DNA of 44,054 bases from Psychromonas sp. (lineage in GTDB: Bacteria; Pseudomonadota; Gammaproteobacteria; Enterobacterales; Psychromonadaceae). Of the stretch, positions 43,640 to 44,054 are shown one piece after another; the first letter of the stretch is position 1, and each line of letters opens with the position of its first letter. The stretch lies in assembly GCA_013619145.1 (NCBI GenBank), contig JABXKR010000152.1:1-44054 (forward strand), written 5' to 3'. Below the pieces are notes generated by a model. That model was not told the DNA's origin and did not search any database. It worked only from the letters and a program-made list of their open reading frames with translations. Made by a program: the position numbers and the translations under genes.

Positions 43640-44054
43640 CATCAAGTTGTATTGCCCAAACCTTCTTGGTGAATGGCCGTTGGCTGGCAGTACACAGGAT
43701 CTCTCCTGTAACCCGCACAATGCGGTTAGCTTTACTAGCGTAGCGGGTACGTTTAACGGTATTGATGAGCGAGTTGAGTTAGGGGACTTTGACACTATGA
43801 CCCAACTGGAATTTGATGTTCGTTACAATAGTTGGAATACTGCTAAAGCCAGCTTCGTTGTCAGCAAGTGGGACTATGGAACAAATAATCCCTATTATGT
43901 ACAGATTGGTAAAACTGGTACGCTAAGCGCCCGTGTCAACGGCAAAGGGATCAGCGCTGGCAATTTGGGGGATGGTAACTGGCATCATATTATTATGACC
44001 CTTAATGCTAATACTCTGGGTTTGAATGTTGATGGTGTTGATCGTGGAACGCAG
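43214..44054 (+). repeat. Tandem duplication of the LamG-like coding segment
   Basis: Unit 1 runs from 43214 to 43627 and unit 2 from 43656 to 44054. They are nearly identical by eye, with about twenty base differences and one 15-base expansion in unit 1 (near 43272-43290, adding PNPHN). The last ~115 bases are the same. The period is 442 bases, not a multiple of three. The window ends at the base that corresponds to the end of unit 1, so further units may follow. Confidence 0.92.
43640..44054 (+). pseudogene. Out-of-frame second LamG-like unit (partial)
   Basis: Read one frame ahead of the upstream gene, this segment is open from about 43629 to the window end. It gives REVANIKLYCPNLLGEWPL and then a LamG-like domain matching residues 576-710 of the preceding protein. 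It has no start codon or ribosome site of its own. It is either the 3' part of a frameshifted larger gene or the result of an assembly error at the repeat. Confidence 0.7.

Noticed and set aside
43610-43660. Programmed frameshift joining the two LamG units
   Set aside because: No slippery heptamer or downstream structure is visible at the junction. A duplication with non-triplet period or an assembly error explains it better.

Overview
This window looks like a marine, cold-adapted gammaproteobacterium close to Psychromonas, within the Alteromonadales/Vibrionales neighbourhood. The basis is AT-rich DNA, proteins that align well by memory with E. coli and Vibrio orthologues, FabV as an enoyl reductase, a 6S RNA locus of the gammaproteobacterial type, and large serine/threonine-rich lipoproteins. 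The genus is inference. The first ~20 bases are the 3' end of a 5S rRNA gene, and the last base (44054) falls exactly where a tandem repeat unit ends. The window is therefore probably a whole contig broken at repeats on both sides.

Layout. (1) 1-772: 5S tail, its terminator and a small orphan ORF. (2) 773-3671: hpt, the ABC exporter yadG-yadH and a small TrmB-like methyltransferase, overlapping or nearly so. (3) 3882-7564: an 858-residue lipoprotein and a coupled outer-membrane barrel protein. (4) 7820-9481: msrP-msrQ, periplasmic methionine sulfoxide repair. (5) 9559-15251, minus strand: dksA, gluQ, pcnB, folK, panB, panC, panD (pantothenate and folate synthesis, RNA polyadenylation, stringent control). 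(6) 15503-22246: hrpB, mrcB, a SufE-family gene, a DUF3108-like protein and rlmF. Blocks 2, 5 and hrpB-mrcB correspond to one conserved E. coli region near 3 min, with blocks 3 and 4 inserted. (7) 22303-31851: a GGDEF-type protein, then serA, rpiA, ygfA, 6S RNA and zapA on the minus strand, facing away from ygfB, pepP, ubiH and ubiI (the E. coli 65-min cluster). (8) 31951-41001: fabV, two small exported proteins, tRNA-Pro(GGG), kdsD, ydbH-ynbE-ydbL, glnS and pilU. (9) 41054-44054: a broken trpB end joined to a secreted beta-helix protein whose C-terminal LamG-like module is duplicated out of frame.

Most of the window is housekeeping. The unusual parts are as follows. Downstream of the 6S RNA gene lies a ~600 bp array of six diverged copies of the 6S RNA 3' third, each keeping the strand that closes the 6S terminal stem. 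The class A penicillin-binding protein gene has lost exactly the GGSTxTQQ segment of its glycosyltransferase domain. A near-perfect intrinsic terminator is written inside the signal-peptide codons of the barrel protein. folK lacks its C-terminal quarter. pcnB appears to use an AUU start, as in E. coli. A ~261 bp palindromic MITE-like element sits just upstream of pcnB, and shorter relatives are scattered through the window.
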